Positions 25,075 to 33,529 of a DNA stretch of 64,000 nt are shown here, in pieces. The position numbers and the translations under genes were made by a program. This DNA is from Pseudodonghicola sp048268305 (GTDB taxonomy: Bacteria > Pseudomonadota > Alphaproteobacteria > Rhodobacterales > Rhodobacteraceae), in NCBI RefSeq assembly GCF_048268305.1, contig NZ_JBLWVT010000006.1:1-64000 (forward strand). The letters are read 5' to 3'. Position 1 is the stretch's first letter; every line of letters begins with the position of its first letter. The notes below the pieces were generated by a model. The model ran no database searches. It had not been told where the DNA came from and saw only the letters and a program-made list of their open reading frames with translations.

Positions 25075-26259
25075 ATGTCCCTCGCCTCTCCCACCCGCAC
25101 CGAGGCCACCTTTCCCGCCCCCATCGTCGCCTCGCGCCGCTGGATCGAGGGGGTCAGCTTTCCCGCCGATCGCCCGCTGATCAACGTCAGCCAGGCGGCG
25201 CCGATCGACCCGCCGCCCGAAGCGCTGCGGCAGGCGATGGCCGAGTTCCTCCTCACCGTGCCGCAGGCGCATCTTTACGGCCCGGTGCTGGGCATGCCCG
25301 AGCTGCGCGCGGCGCTCGCCGGCCAGGTCTCAGCGCTCTACGGCGGCACGGTGGCGCCCGGTCAGGTGGCGATCACCTCCGGCTGCAACCAGGCCTTCAC
25401 CGCCACCATTGCCGCGCTGACCGGCGAGGGCGACGAGGTGATCCTGCCGACGCCTTGGTATTTCAATCACAAGATGTGGCTGGATATGGCCGGGGTGCGC
25501 ACGCTGCCACTGCCGACGGGCGATGGTCTGATCCCCGATCCGGAACGCGCCGCGGCGCTGATCACCTCGCGCACCCGGGCAATCGTTCTGGTCACCCCCA
25601 ACAATCCCAGCGGCGCGGAATACCCGGCGGGCATCCTGCGGGCGTTCTATGATCTGGCGCAGGCGCATGGGCTGAAGCTGATCGTCGACGAGACCTATCG
25701 CGATTTCGACAGCCGCGATGGCGCCGCGCATGATCTCTTCACCGATCCCGATTGGGACCGGACGCTGGTGCATCTCTATTCCTTCTCAAAGGCCTATCGG
25801 CTGACCGGCCACCGGGTCGGCGCGCTGCTGGCTTCCCCCGCGATGATGCTCGAGGTGGAGAAATATCTCGACACCGTGACCATCTGCCCGAGCCAGGTAG
25901 GCCAGTTCGCGGCGTTGATCGGCATTCGCACCCTGGGCGATTGGGTGAAGGGGGAACGCGACGAAATCCTCTCCCGCCGCGCCGCGCTGGCGCAGGGTTT
26001 CGGCCGGCTCGACGAACAGGGCTGGCGGCTGAAGGGGCTCGGCGCCTATTTCGCCTATGTCGAACATCCCTTCGATCTGGAGGCCGAGGCGCTGGCGCAA
26101 AAGCTGGTGCATGCGGCCTCGATCCTTGCCCTGCCGGCCAGCATGTTCGTTCCGGCGGACGATCCCTCGGGTGCGCGACACCTGCGCATCGCCTTCGCCA
26201 ATACCGACCAGGCGGGGATCGCGGAAATGATCGACCGGCTGGCGGCAGTCAGGCTCTGA
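25075..26259 (+). CDS. PLP-dependent class I/II aminotransferase
   Basis: The 394-aa enzyme has a fold-type I layout. The PLP lysine is in YSFSKAYRLTGHRVG near residue 240, PNNPSGAEYPAGILRAF near 176 and LIVDETYRDFDS near 202 contact the cofactor, and HLRIAFANTD near the C-terminus carries the substrate-binding arginine. It is unrelated in detail to the aminotransferase at 13086. The substrate is unknown. A ribosome binding site AAGGAACGCGCCC precedes ATG 25075. Confidence 0.85.
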   Translation: MSLASPTRTEATFPAPIVASRRWIEGVSFPADRPLINVSQAAPIDPPPEALRQAMAEFLLTVPQAHLYGPVLGMPELRAALAGQVSALYGGTVAPGQVAITSGCNQAFTATIAALTGEGDEVILPTPWYFNHKMWLDMAGVRTLPLPTGDGLIPDPERAAALITSRTRAIVLVTPNNPSGAEYPAGILRAFYDLAQAHGLKLIVDETYRDFDSRDGAAHDLFTDPDWDRTLVHLYSFSKAYRLTGHRVGALLASPAMMLEVEKYLDTVTICPSQVGQFAALIGIRTLGDWVKGERDEILSRRAALAQGFGRLDEQGWRLKGLGAYFAYVEHPFDLEAEALAQKLVHAASILALPASMFVPADDPSGARHLRIAFANTDQAGIAEMIDRLAAVRL

Positions 26260-26342
26260 TCCCGGCATCTGAGCTTGCCCCCCTTCGGCGCGCGTCGTAT
26301 TGAGGGCGCCGATACAACGGCATTGCCAGAAAAGGGGGCGCC

Positions 26343-28187
26343 ATGGCCGCGCGGGTCAAAGAGCTTTCGAAATCCTTTGTCTGGATCCTGATGGGTCTGC
26401 TGGTTGCGGGTCTGGCGGGCTTCGGCGCCACCAACCTGAGCGGCACCGCCCATACGGTTGCGACCGTGGGCGATCAGACCGTCACCACCCAGGCCTATGC
26501 CCGCGAGCTGCAACGCGAGATTCGCGCCATCGAAGCGCAGAACGGCCAGGCGCTGCAGATCAGCCAGGCCAAGGCGATGGGGATCGACCAGCAGGTCCTG
26601 GGCCAGCTCATCGCGCTGGCGGCGCTCGACAATGAGGTCGACCAGCTTGGCATCGGCATCGGCGACGCCAACCTGCAAAAGGAAATCCTGGCCATTCCGG
26701 CCTTCCACGGCCCCGATGGCAAGTTCGACCGCGACACCTATCGGTTCCAGCTCGATCAGGCCGGGTTGAGCGATGTCGATTTCGAAACCGACCTCCGCCA
26801 CGAGGCCGCCCGCACCCTGGTGCAGGGCGCCATCGTCGGCGGCGTGAAGATGCCGCCGGAAATGACCGCCACGCTGGTCGACTATATCAGCGCGCGCCGC
26901 AGCTTTTCCTTTGCGACGCTGACGCCCGAGGCGCTGACCACGCCGGTGCCGACGCCCGACGAGGCGACGCTGAAGGCCTATTACGACGCTCATGGCGACC
27001 AGTTCACCCTGCCCGAGACCAAGTCGATCACCTATGTGCTGCTAACGCCCGAGATGATCCTGGGTCAGGTCGAGGTCGACGAGGCCGCGATCCGGCGCCT
27101 CTATGACGAACGCCAGGCCGATTACAACACGCCCGAGCGTCGGTTGGTCGAACGGCTGGTCTTCTCCAGCGACCAGGCCGCCAAGGACGCCATGGCGCAG
27201 ATCGAGGTTGGCGGCACCACCTTTGAACAGTTGGTCGAACAGCGGGGGCTGTCGCTGTCCGATATCGATCTGGGCGATGTCGGCGCCGAGGACCTTGGCG
27301 CCGCAGCCGAGACCGTCTTTGCCGCCAATGTCGGCGATGTGGTCGGGCCGCTGCCCTCGAACCTGGGGCCGGCGCTGTTCCGGGTGAACGGCACCCTGGC
27401 CGCCCATGTGACCACCTTCGAGGAAGCGCATGACGAGCTGCGCGACGAGCTCGCCTCGGAACGCGCGCGCCGGCTGATCGAGACCCAGGCCGAGGATATC
27501 AACGACCGTCTGGCCGGGGGCGCCACGCTCAAGGAGCTGGCGGACGAGACCGACATGCAGCTTGGCCAGATCGACTGGACCAGCGACAGCTCCGACGGGA
27601 TCGCCGCCTATGACGCCTTCCGCGAGGCCGCCTCGAAAGTCACCGCCGACGATTTCCCCGAGGTGAAGTTCCTGGACGATGGCGGCGCCTTCGCGCTGCA
27701 GCTCGACAAGGTGCTGCCGCCGCGCCCCGAACCCTTCGAACAGGCCCGCGACCGCGTGCTCGCCAGTTGGACCGCCGCCGAGACCGATGCCGCGCTGAAG
27801 GCGCAGGCACAGGCCATTGTCGACGGACTGGGCACCACCGGCGATCTCGCCGGCGCCGGGCTGACCCAGCGCAAGGAGACCGGGCTGACCCGCGCCGCCT
27901 TTCTCGAGGATACCGCGCCCGATTTCATGAACCAGGTGTTCGAGATGAAGCCGGGTGAATTGCGCATCGTCCCCGGCGATCAGATGGTGCAGATCGTACG
28001 TCTGGACGAGGTGCTGCCGCCCGCGGAAACCCCTGATCTGGCCGTCATGCGCAAATCCATCGCGCAGCAGTTCGATCAGTCGCTGGCCCAGCAGCTGTTC
28101 GACGCCTATGTGCGCGACGCCCAGATCCGTGCCCACCCGACGGTGGACCAGCAGGCGCTGAATGCGGCGCAGGCGAATTTCCGATAA
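26343..28187 (+). CDS. PpiD/SurA-like peptidyl-prolyl isomerase, membrane-anchored
   Basis: The 614-aa protein has a single N-terminal transmembrane helix (FVWILMGLLVAGLAGFGA, residues 13-30) that anchors it in the inner membrane with the bulk in the periplasm. A SurA_N/PpiD region follows (residues 35-200: DQTVTTQAYARELQREI, then LIALAALDNEVDQLGIGIGD). A parvulin-type segment lies near 270-370, and an extended C-terminal chaperone region ends the protein. It probably helps fold outer-membrane and secreted proteins. The gene ends nine bases before trpE, so trpE may be carried on its transcript. Start ATG 26343 has AAAAGGGGGCGCC. Confidence 0.85.
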   Translation: MAARVKELSKSFVWILMGLLVAGLAGFGATNLSGTAHTVATVGDQTVTTQAYARELQREIRAIEAQNGQALQISQAKAMGIDQQVLGQLIALAALDNEVDQLGIGIGDANLQKEILAIPAFHGPDGKFDRDTYRFQLDQAGLSDVDFETDLRHEAARTLVQGAIVGGVKMPPEMTATLVDYISARRSFSFATLTPEALTTPVPTPDEATLKAYYDAHGDQFTLPETKSITYVLLTPEMILGQVEVDEAAIRRLYDERQADYNTPERRLVERLVFSSDQAAKDAMAQIEVGGTTFEQLVEQRGLSLSDIDLGDVGAEDLGAAAETVFAANVGDVVGPLPSNLGPALFRVNGTLAAHVTTFEEAHDELRDELASERARRLIETQAEDINDRLAGGATLKELADETDMQLGQIDWTSDSSDGIAAYDAFREAASKVTADDFPEVKFLDDGGAFALQLDKVLPPRPEPFEQARDRVLASWTAAETDAALKAQAQAIVDGLGTTGDLAGAGLTQRKETGLTRAAFLEDTAPDFMNQVFEMKPGELRIVPGDQMVQIVRLDEVLPPAETPDLAVMRKSIAQQFDQSLAQQLFDAYVRDAQIRAHPTVDQQALNAAQANFR

Positions 28188-28196
28188 GGCGAGACC

Positions 28197-29708
28197 ATGG
28201 CACTGACCCCCGATTTCGAAACCTTCGCCCGCGCCTATCAGGCCGGGCGGAACCAGGTCGTCTATACGCGGCTCGCCGCCGACCTGGACACCCCCGTTTC
28301 GCTGATGCTGAAACTGACCGGAGCGCAGAAGGATGCCTTCATGCTCGAGTCGGTAACCGGCGGCGAGGTGCGCGGGCGCTATTCGATCATCGGGATGAAG
28401 CCGGACCTGATCTGGCGCTGCAACGGCGAACAGGCCTTTCTCAACCGGCAGGCGCGGTTCGACCCCGAGGGGTTCGAGCCCGAGACCGCGGAGCCGCTGA
28501 CCAGCCTGCGCGCGCTGATCGAGGAGAGCCGGATCGAGCTGCCCGAGGATCTGCCGCAGGCCGCCGCCGGTCTTTTCGGCTATCTCGGCTATGACATGGT
28601 GCGGCTGATCGAATATCTGCCGAACGTGAACCCCGATCCGCTGGGCCTGCCCGACGCGGTGCTGATGCGGCCCTCGGTCGTCGCCGTTCTGGATGGCGTC
28701 AAGGGCGAGGTCACCGTGGTCTCCCCCGCCTGGGTCAGCGAGGGGCTGTCGGCGCGCGCCGCCTATGCCCAGGCCGCAGAACGGGTGATGGACGCGGTGC
28801 GCGATCTCGACCGCGGCATGCCGGCCGAATCCCGCGACCTGGGCGAGGCGCAGGAGATCGGCGAGCCGACGTCGAACTTCACCCGCGACAGCTACAAGGC
28901 GGCGGTGGAGACCGCCAAGGACTATATCCGCGCCGGCGATATCTTTCAGGTGGTGCCGGCGCAGCGCTGGACGCAGGATTTCCCGCTGCCGCCCTTCGCG
29001 CTCTACCGCTCTCTGCGGCGCACCAACCCGTCGCCCTTCATGTTCTATTTCAACTTCGGTGGCTTCCATGTCGTCGGCGCCAGCCCGGAAATCCTGGTGC
29101 GCGTCTTCGGCCGCGAGGTGACCATCCGCCCGATCGCCGGCACCCGCCCGCGTGGCGCCACGCCGGAGGAGGATCGCGCGCTCGAGGCCGATCTGCTCGC
29201 CGATCAGAAGGAACTGGCCGAACACCTGATGCTGCTTGATCTCGGGCGCAACGACGTGGGGCGCGTGGCCAAGATCGGCACCGTGCGCCCGACCGAGAAA
29301 TTCACCATCGAACGCTATTCCCACGTCATGCACATCGTGTCGAACGTGGTGGGCGAACTGGCCGAGGACAAGGACGCGCTCGACGCCTTCTTCGCCGGCA
29401 TGCCGGCCGGCACCGTCTCGGGCGCGCCGAAGGTCCGGGCGATGGAGATCATCGACGAGCTGGAGCCCGAAAAGCGCGGCCTTTATGGCGGTGGCGTCGG
29501 ATACTTCAGCGCCGGTGGCGACATGGATATGTGCATCGCGCTGCGCACGGCCATCGTGAAGGACCGCAAGCTCTACATCCAGGCCGGTGGAGGCGTCGTC
29601 TATGACAGCGACCCGGACAGCGAATATATGGAAACGGTGCATAAATCCAACGCCATCCGCCGCGCCGCGGCCGATGCCGCGCGGTTCTCGGGCAGCGGCA
29701 ACCGCTGA
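28197..29708 (+). CDS. trpE: Anthranilate synthase component I
   Basis: TrpE makes anthranilate from chorismate in the first committed step of tryptophan synthesis, using ammonia delivered by TrpG. The 503-aa protein contains an N-terminal segment with LESVTGGEVRGRYSIIG near residue 50 (tryptophan feedback site of the LLES type) and the chorismate-binding core: GASPEILVR, RPIAGTRPRGATPEED, LLDLGRNDVGRVA, SGAPKVRAMEIIDELE and GGVGYFS. It sits far from trpG/trpD/trpC (35124-38201), the split arrangement known in Rhodobacter. It is followed by a terminator at 29740-29762. Confidence 0.95.
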   Translation: MALTPDFETFARAYQAGRNQVVYTRLAADLDTPVSLMLKLTGAQKDAFMLESVTGGEVRGRYSIIGMKPDLIWRCNGEQAFLNRQARFDPEGFEPETAEPLTSLRALIEESRIELPEDLPQAAAGLFGYLGYDMVRLIEYLPNVNPDPLGLPDAVLMRPSVVAVLDGVKGEVTVVSPAWVSEGLSARAAYAQAAERVMDAVRDLDRGMPAESRDLGEAQEIGEPTSNFTRDSYKAAVETAKDYIRAGDIFQVVPAQRWTQDFPLPPFALYRSLRRTNPSPFMFYFNFGGFHVVGASPEILVRVFGREVTIRPIAGTRPRGATPEEDRALEADLLADQKELAEHLMLLDLGRNDVGRVAKIGTVRPTEKFTIERYSHVMHIVSNVVGELAEDKDALDAFFAGMPAGTVSGAPKVRAMEIIDELEPEKRGLYGGGVGYFSAGGDMDMCIALRTAIVKDRKLYIQAGGGVVYDSDPDSEYMETVHKSNAIRRAAADAARFSGSGNR

Positions 29709-29739
29709 GCCGAGCGAACGCCCTGCGCTGCGCGGATCA

Positions 29740-29762
29740 GGGGCCGGCGACGGCCCCTTTTT
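29740..29762 (+). terminator. Terminator after trpE
   Basis: GGGGCCG at 29740-29746 pairs with CGGCCCC at 29751-29757 around GCGA, followed by TTTTT. It is 31 bp after the trpE stop. Confidence 0.88.
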
Positions 29763-29929
29763 CATGCCTGGGACACAATAGACCGCGCCGCCGGCCCCGG
29801 CGCTGGTGTCACCGATCCGCCCCAGTGCGGGCGGCGCTTCGCCCAGTTACGTGATGCCAGATTGCCAAATCACAGAGGTCGTGAGCTAATTGGACAACTG
29901 TAATTTCATCTCCCCAAAAGGTGCGGTCG

Positions 29930-30742
29930 ATGCTTAGGCCGATTGTTCTCTCTCTCTGCGCCGCGCTGGCACTCACGGCCTGCGGATCGCGCATGCCCAA
30001 ATCGAATCCCGAGCCGCCGCGCAGGGTCACCACCACGCCCGATGCGGCGCATCTGAGCTTCTTCCCCGCCCCAAGCTTCGGCGATCTGAAGCCGCATGAC
30101 TGGGCGACGGTGACGCCATCGGCCTATGCCGTCCATGGCATCGACGTGTCGCGCTATCAGGGCGATGTCGACTGGGCGCTGGTGCGCGCCTCGGGCGTCT
30201 CCTTCGCCTATATCAAGGCGACCGAGGGCGGCGATCACGACGATCCGAAATTCCGCGACCACTGGAACGGGGCCGGACAGGCCGGCGTCCGGCGTGGCGC
30301 CTATCATTATTTCTATTTCTGCCGCCCGGCCGAGGAACAGGCGCGCTGGTTCATCCGTCATGTGCCGCGCGATCCAGATGCCCTGCCCCATGTGCTGGAT
30401 CTGGAGTGGAACCACCTGTCCCGCACCTGCCCAAAACGCCCCGATGGCGCCATCGTGCGGGCCGAGGCAAGCAAATTCCTCGATATCCTCGAACGCCACT
30501 ATGGCAAGCGACCGGTGATCTATACCACCCCCGATTTCTATCGCGATACCGGCATCGGCCAGCTTCGCGGCACCCAGTTCTGGCTGCGTTCGGTCGCCGG
30601 TCACCCGTCGGAAACCTACCCCGGCGCACGCTGGACCTTCTGGCAATACACCGGCACCGGCGTGGTGCCCGGGGTTCAGGGGCAGGTCGACATCAACGTC
30701 TTCGCCCATCCGCCCGAAATCTGGGCAGTCTGGCCCGGCTGA
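29930..30742 (+). CDS. Glycoside hydrolase family 25 lysozyme-like lipoprotein
   Basis: The 270-aa protein starts with a lipoprotein signal peptide ending in the lipobox LTAC (Cys near residue 18), so it is anchored to a membrane. The GH25 muramidase domain begins HGIDVSRYQGDVDWALVRA near residue 66 and continues with FAYIKATEGGDHDDPKF, HVLDLEWNHLS (catalytic Asp/Glu region) and WTFWQYTGTGVVPGVQGQ. It probably cleaves the glycan chain of peptidoglycan in the periplasm. I start it at ATG 29930; GTG 29921 upstream would add three residues. Confidence 0.88.
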   Translation: MLRPIVLSLCAALALTACGSRMPKSNPEPPRRVTTTPDAAHLSFFPAPSFGDLKPHDWATVTPSAYAVHGIDVSRYQGDVDWALVRASGVSFAYIKATEGGDHDDPKFRDHWNGAGQAGVRRGAYHYFYFCRPAEEQARWFIRHVPRDPDALPHVLDLEWNHLSRTCPKRPDGAIVRAEASKFLDILERHYGKRPVIYTTPDFYRDTGIGQLRGTQFWLRSVAGHPSETYPGARWTFWQYTGTGVVPGVQGQVDINVFAHPPEIWAVWPG

Positions 30743-30845
30743 ACGCCCTCTTGACGGGCAACCGGCGCCGCCCCATTTGAAAACCGCGACATTTTGCCCT
30801 AAGTTAACAAAACAACACAACACTGAGCAGCAAGGCTACCCCACG

Positions 30846-31331
30846 ATGATGAACCCGCGCTCCATCCCTTGGTTGGAAAGCATCAAGCTTATGATCAGCC
30901 GCCCCGAACCGGTGCAGTTGGCGGCTTTGTGTTTTCGAACACCCAAGCGGAAGGACACGCCCGAGGTTCTGCTGGTCACCAGCTCGCGCGGTCGCTGGAT
31001 CCTGCCGAAGGGCTGGCCGATCAACGGGCTCGACAGCTGGGAAACCGCTCTGCAGGAGGCCTGGGAAGAGGCCGGCGTGCATAAGGGCAATCCCTGGCGC
31101 GACCCGCTGACCAGCTTCAGCAGCGTCAAACGCCACCCGAACGGAATCGAACAGCGCTGCGCCGTCTCGGTCTATCCGGTCGAGGTGGAGGAGATGCGCA
31201 AGGACTACCCCGAGGCCGACCGCCGCCAACGCCAATGGCTGAGCCTTCCCGAAGCGCATGAGCGGGTCGACGAACCCGCCCTGCATGGGGTTCTGCAACT
31301 GTTCGAGCAGGAACTCGCGGCGCGCGCTTGA
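30846..31331 (+). CDS. Nudix hydrolase
   Basis: The 161-aa protein contains the Nudix box in the form GWPINGLDSWETALQEAWEE-AG (residues 58-79), with the metal-binding Glu pair in EAWEEAG. The preceding LLVTSSRGRWILPKGWP is typical of the diadenosine-polyphosphate or inositol-pyrophosphate pyrophosphatase (DIPP/MTH1-like) subfamily. It likely hydrolyses a nucleoside diphosphate linked to another moiety. I chose ATG 30846; no strong ribosome binding site precedes it. Confidence 0.88.
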   Translation: MMNPRSIPWLESIKLMISRPEPVQLAALCFRTPKRKDTPEVLLVTSSRGRWILPKGWPINGLDSWETALQEAWEEAGVHKGNPWRDPLTSFSSVKRHPNGIEQRCAVSVYPVEVEEMRKDYPEADRRQRQWLSLPEAHERVDEPALHGVLQLFEQELAARA

Positions 31332-31428
31332 TCTGCGCGCCGATCCATCCTATCCGCCAACAGACTGTAACAGTTTCTTGACAGGGCGCAGGCCGGCCCC
31401 CGGCATTGGCGCGCGGCGGAAGGAGCCC

Positions 31429-32913
31429 ATGCCTCAGGATAGCCCCGACACGTCCACCCGACAGTGGAAGACGCTCGACAAGGATCTCGGCCGCATCGGT
31501 CAGCTCGAGCTTGCCGCGCAATACGTATCCCGCCCGATGGTGGGACTGGGCGTGGCGCTGGCCTTCATGGTGATCGTGGGGCTGCTGGCAGCACTGCTGG
31601 CGGGGGTCGGATCGACCTCGGGGATCATCATCGTCGCCGCCGCCGTGCTGGGCGCCTATATGGCGATCAACATCGGCGCCAACGACGTGGCCAACAACAT
31701 GGGTCCGGCGGTGGGCGCCAACGCGCTGACCATGGGCGGGGCCATCCTCATCGCGGCACTTTGCGAAAGCGCCGGCGCCCTGCTGGCCGGCGGCGATGTC
31801 GTCTCGACCATCTCCAAGGGCATCATCGACCCGAGCAGCGTCGCCGACACCCGAATCTTCGTCTGGGCGATGATGGCCGCGCTGACCTCCTCGGCGCTCT
31901 GGGTCAATCTGGCCACCTGGATCGGCGCCCCGGTCTCCACCACCCATTCGGTGGTGGGCGGCGTGATGGGGGCCGGAATCGCCGCCGCCGGTTTCGGTGC
32001 GGTCAACTGGTCCAGCATGGGCGCCATCGCGCTGAGCTGGGTGATCTCCCCCGTTCTCGGCGGCGTGATCGCCGCCGCCTTCCTTGCCTTCATCAAGACC
32101 TATATCATCTATCGCGAGGACAAGATCGCCGCCGCCCGGCGCTGGGTGCCGGCGCTGGTGGGGATCATGGCCGGCACCTTCGCCGCCTATCTGGCGCTGA
32201 AGGGGCTGAAGCAGGTGGTTGAGATCGATCTCGGCAATGCGCTGATGATCGGCGTCCTGGTCGGCGCCTTCAGCTATGCCGGTGCCATCCCCTTCCTGCG
32301 GCGTCAGTCGGCGGGGATGGAGAACCGCAACAAGTCTCTGAAGGCGCTGTTCGCGCTGCCGCTGGTGATTTCGGCCGGGCTGCTGTCCTTCGCCCATGGC
32401 GCCAACGATGTCGCCAATGCGGTCGGTCCGCTGGCCGCCATCGTCCATTCGGTGAATTTCGGAGAGATCGCCGGCAAGGTCGAAATCCCCACCTGGGTGA
32501 TGATCATCGGCGCCTTCGGGATCTCGTTCGGGCTGGTGCTGTTCGGGCCCAAGCTGATCCGCATGGTCGGCAGCCAGATCACCAAGCTGAACCCGATGCG
32601 CGCCTTCTGCGTGGCGCTGTCGGCGGCGCTGACGGTGATCGTGGCCAGCGCGCTCGGGCTGCCGGTCTCCTCCACCCATATCGCTGTGGGGGCGATCTTC
32701 GGCGTGGGCTTCTTCCGCGAATGGTACACCGCCCGCCATCTGCCGTCGCAAAGCGGCCCCGGCAAGAAACTGGCGGTCGAGGAGCGGCGCCGCCGCAAAC
32801 TGGTGCGGCGGTCACATTTCCTGACCATCGTGGCGGCCTGGGTGATCACCGTGCCCGCCGCCGCAGCGATGTCGGCGCTGGTCTTCCTGCTGCTGCGGGC
32901 GATCTTCGTCTGA
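31429..32913 (+). CDS. Inorganic phosphate transporter (PiT family)
   Basis: The 494-aa membrane protein has the two PiT signature repeats: NIGANDVANNMGPAVGANALTMGGA near residue 82 and SFAHGANDVANAVGPLAAI near residue 322, plus the APVSTTHSVVGGVMGAGIA and LPVSSTHIAVGAIFGVG pair. It probably imports phosphate coupled to protons or divalent metal-phosphate. About ten to eleven hydrophobic segments are visible, with a long soluble N-terminal extension (about 45 aa) and a basic cytosolic loop near residue 440. ATG 31429 has GGAAGGAGCCC upstream, which rejects the longer frame from 31258. No PhoU partner is adjacent. Confidence 0.92.
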   Translation: MPQDSPDTSTRQWKTLDKDLGRIGQLELAAQYVSRPMVGLGVALAFMVIVGLLAALLAGVGSTSGIIIVAAAVLGAYMAINIGANDVANNMGPAVGANALTMGGAILIAALCESAGALLAGGDVVSTISKGIIDPSSVADTRIFVWAMMAALTSSALWVNLATWIGAPVSTTHSVVGGVMGAGIAAAGFGAVNWSSMGAIALSWVISPVLGGVIAAAFLAFIKTYIIYREDKIAAARRWVPALVGIMAGTFAAYLALKGLKQVVEIDLGNALMIGVLVGAFSYAGAIPFLRRQSAGMENRNKSLKALFALPLVISAGLLSFAHGANDVANAVGPLAAIVHSVNFGEIAGKVEIPTWVMIIGAFGISFGLVLFGPKLIRMVGSQITKLNPMRAFCVALSAALTVIVASALGLPVSSTHIAVGAIFGVGFFREWYTARHLPSQSGPGKKLAVEERRRRKLVRRSHFLTIVAAWVITVPAAAAMSALVFLLLRAIFV

Positions 32914-32978
32914 GCCGGCAGGCGACGCGCTGACCTGCGTGACAGGCGGCCGGCGCAACCGCCGACCGCCCGCACCGT

Positions 32979-33422
32979 TCAGCGCGTATAGACGGCGGTG
33001 ATCCGCGCGCTGCCCAGGGTGCTGCCGTTGATCATGAAGCCCGCCAGCGCATTGCTCGCTCCCTCGGGCAGATCGAGCTTGTCGACCGGCAGGGCGTAGA
33101 GGGTGAAGATATAGCGATGCACCTCGCCCGGCGGCGGGCAGGCACCACCAAAGCCCGCGTTCCCGAAATCATTGGTCATCTCGACCGCCCCTGCCGGCAT
33201 CGCCGCGGTGCCGTTGGCGCCCTCCTCCAGTCCGCTGACCGAGGCGGGGATGTTCACCACCGCCCAATGCCACCAGCCGGACCCGGTCGGCGCATCGGGA
33301 TCATAGGCGGTGAGCGCGAAGCTCCGGGTGCCCTCGGGCGCGCCCGACCAGGAGAGCTGCGGCGAGGTGTTGCCCCCGGTGCAGCCGAAGCCCGCAAAGA
33401 CCTGTTCGGCATGCAGGGGCAT
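32979..33422 (-). CDS. YbhB/YbcL-type PEBP family protein, 5' end uncertain (possible frameshift)
   Basis: The 147-aa frame is a phosphatidylethanolamine-binding (Raf-kinase-inhibitor-like) protein: FGCTGGNTSPQLSWSGAPEGT, YDPDAPTGSGWWHWAVVNIP, CPPPGEVHRYIFTLYAL and the ending STLGSARITAVY. The function in bacteria is unclear. The usual N-terminal strand of the family (FRLTSGSIAEGMPLHAEQVF) is encoded upstream of ATG 33422 in the same frame, but no ATG, GTG or TTG lies between it and the in-frame stop at 33492-33494. A better start with a good ribosome binding site, ATG 33489, is in another frame. A one-base error or mutation between 33455 and 33489 would join them. Confidence 0.7.
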   Translation of the reverse strand: MPLHAEQVFAGFGCTGGNTSPQLSWSGAPEGTRSFALTAYDPDAPTGSGWWHWAVVNIPASVSGLEEGANGTAAMPAGAVEMTNDFGNAGFGGACPPPGEVHRYIFTLYALPVDKLDLPEGASNALAGFMINGSTLGSARITAVYTR

Positions 33423-33529
33423 GCCCTCGGCGATGCTGCCGCTGGTCAGGCGGAACTCCTCGGCCCGGGCCGATGACGCGCTGATCCATCTTCAGCCCTC
33501 CCGCTTCGCCAGATCGGCGAGCGCCGCCG

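Noticed and set aside
27042..29765. A 907-codon open frame on the minus strand
   Set aside because: It is antisense to the PpiD-like gene and trpE, both of which are well supported.
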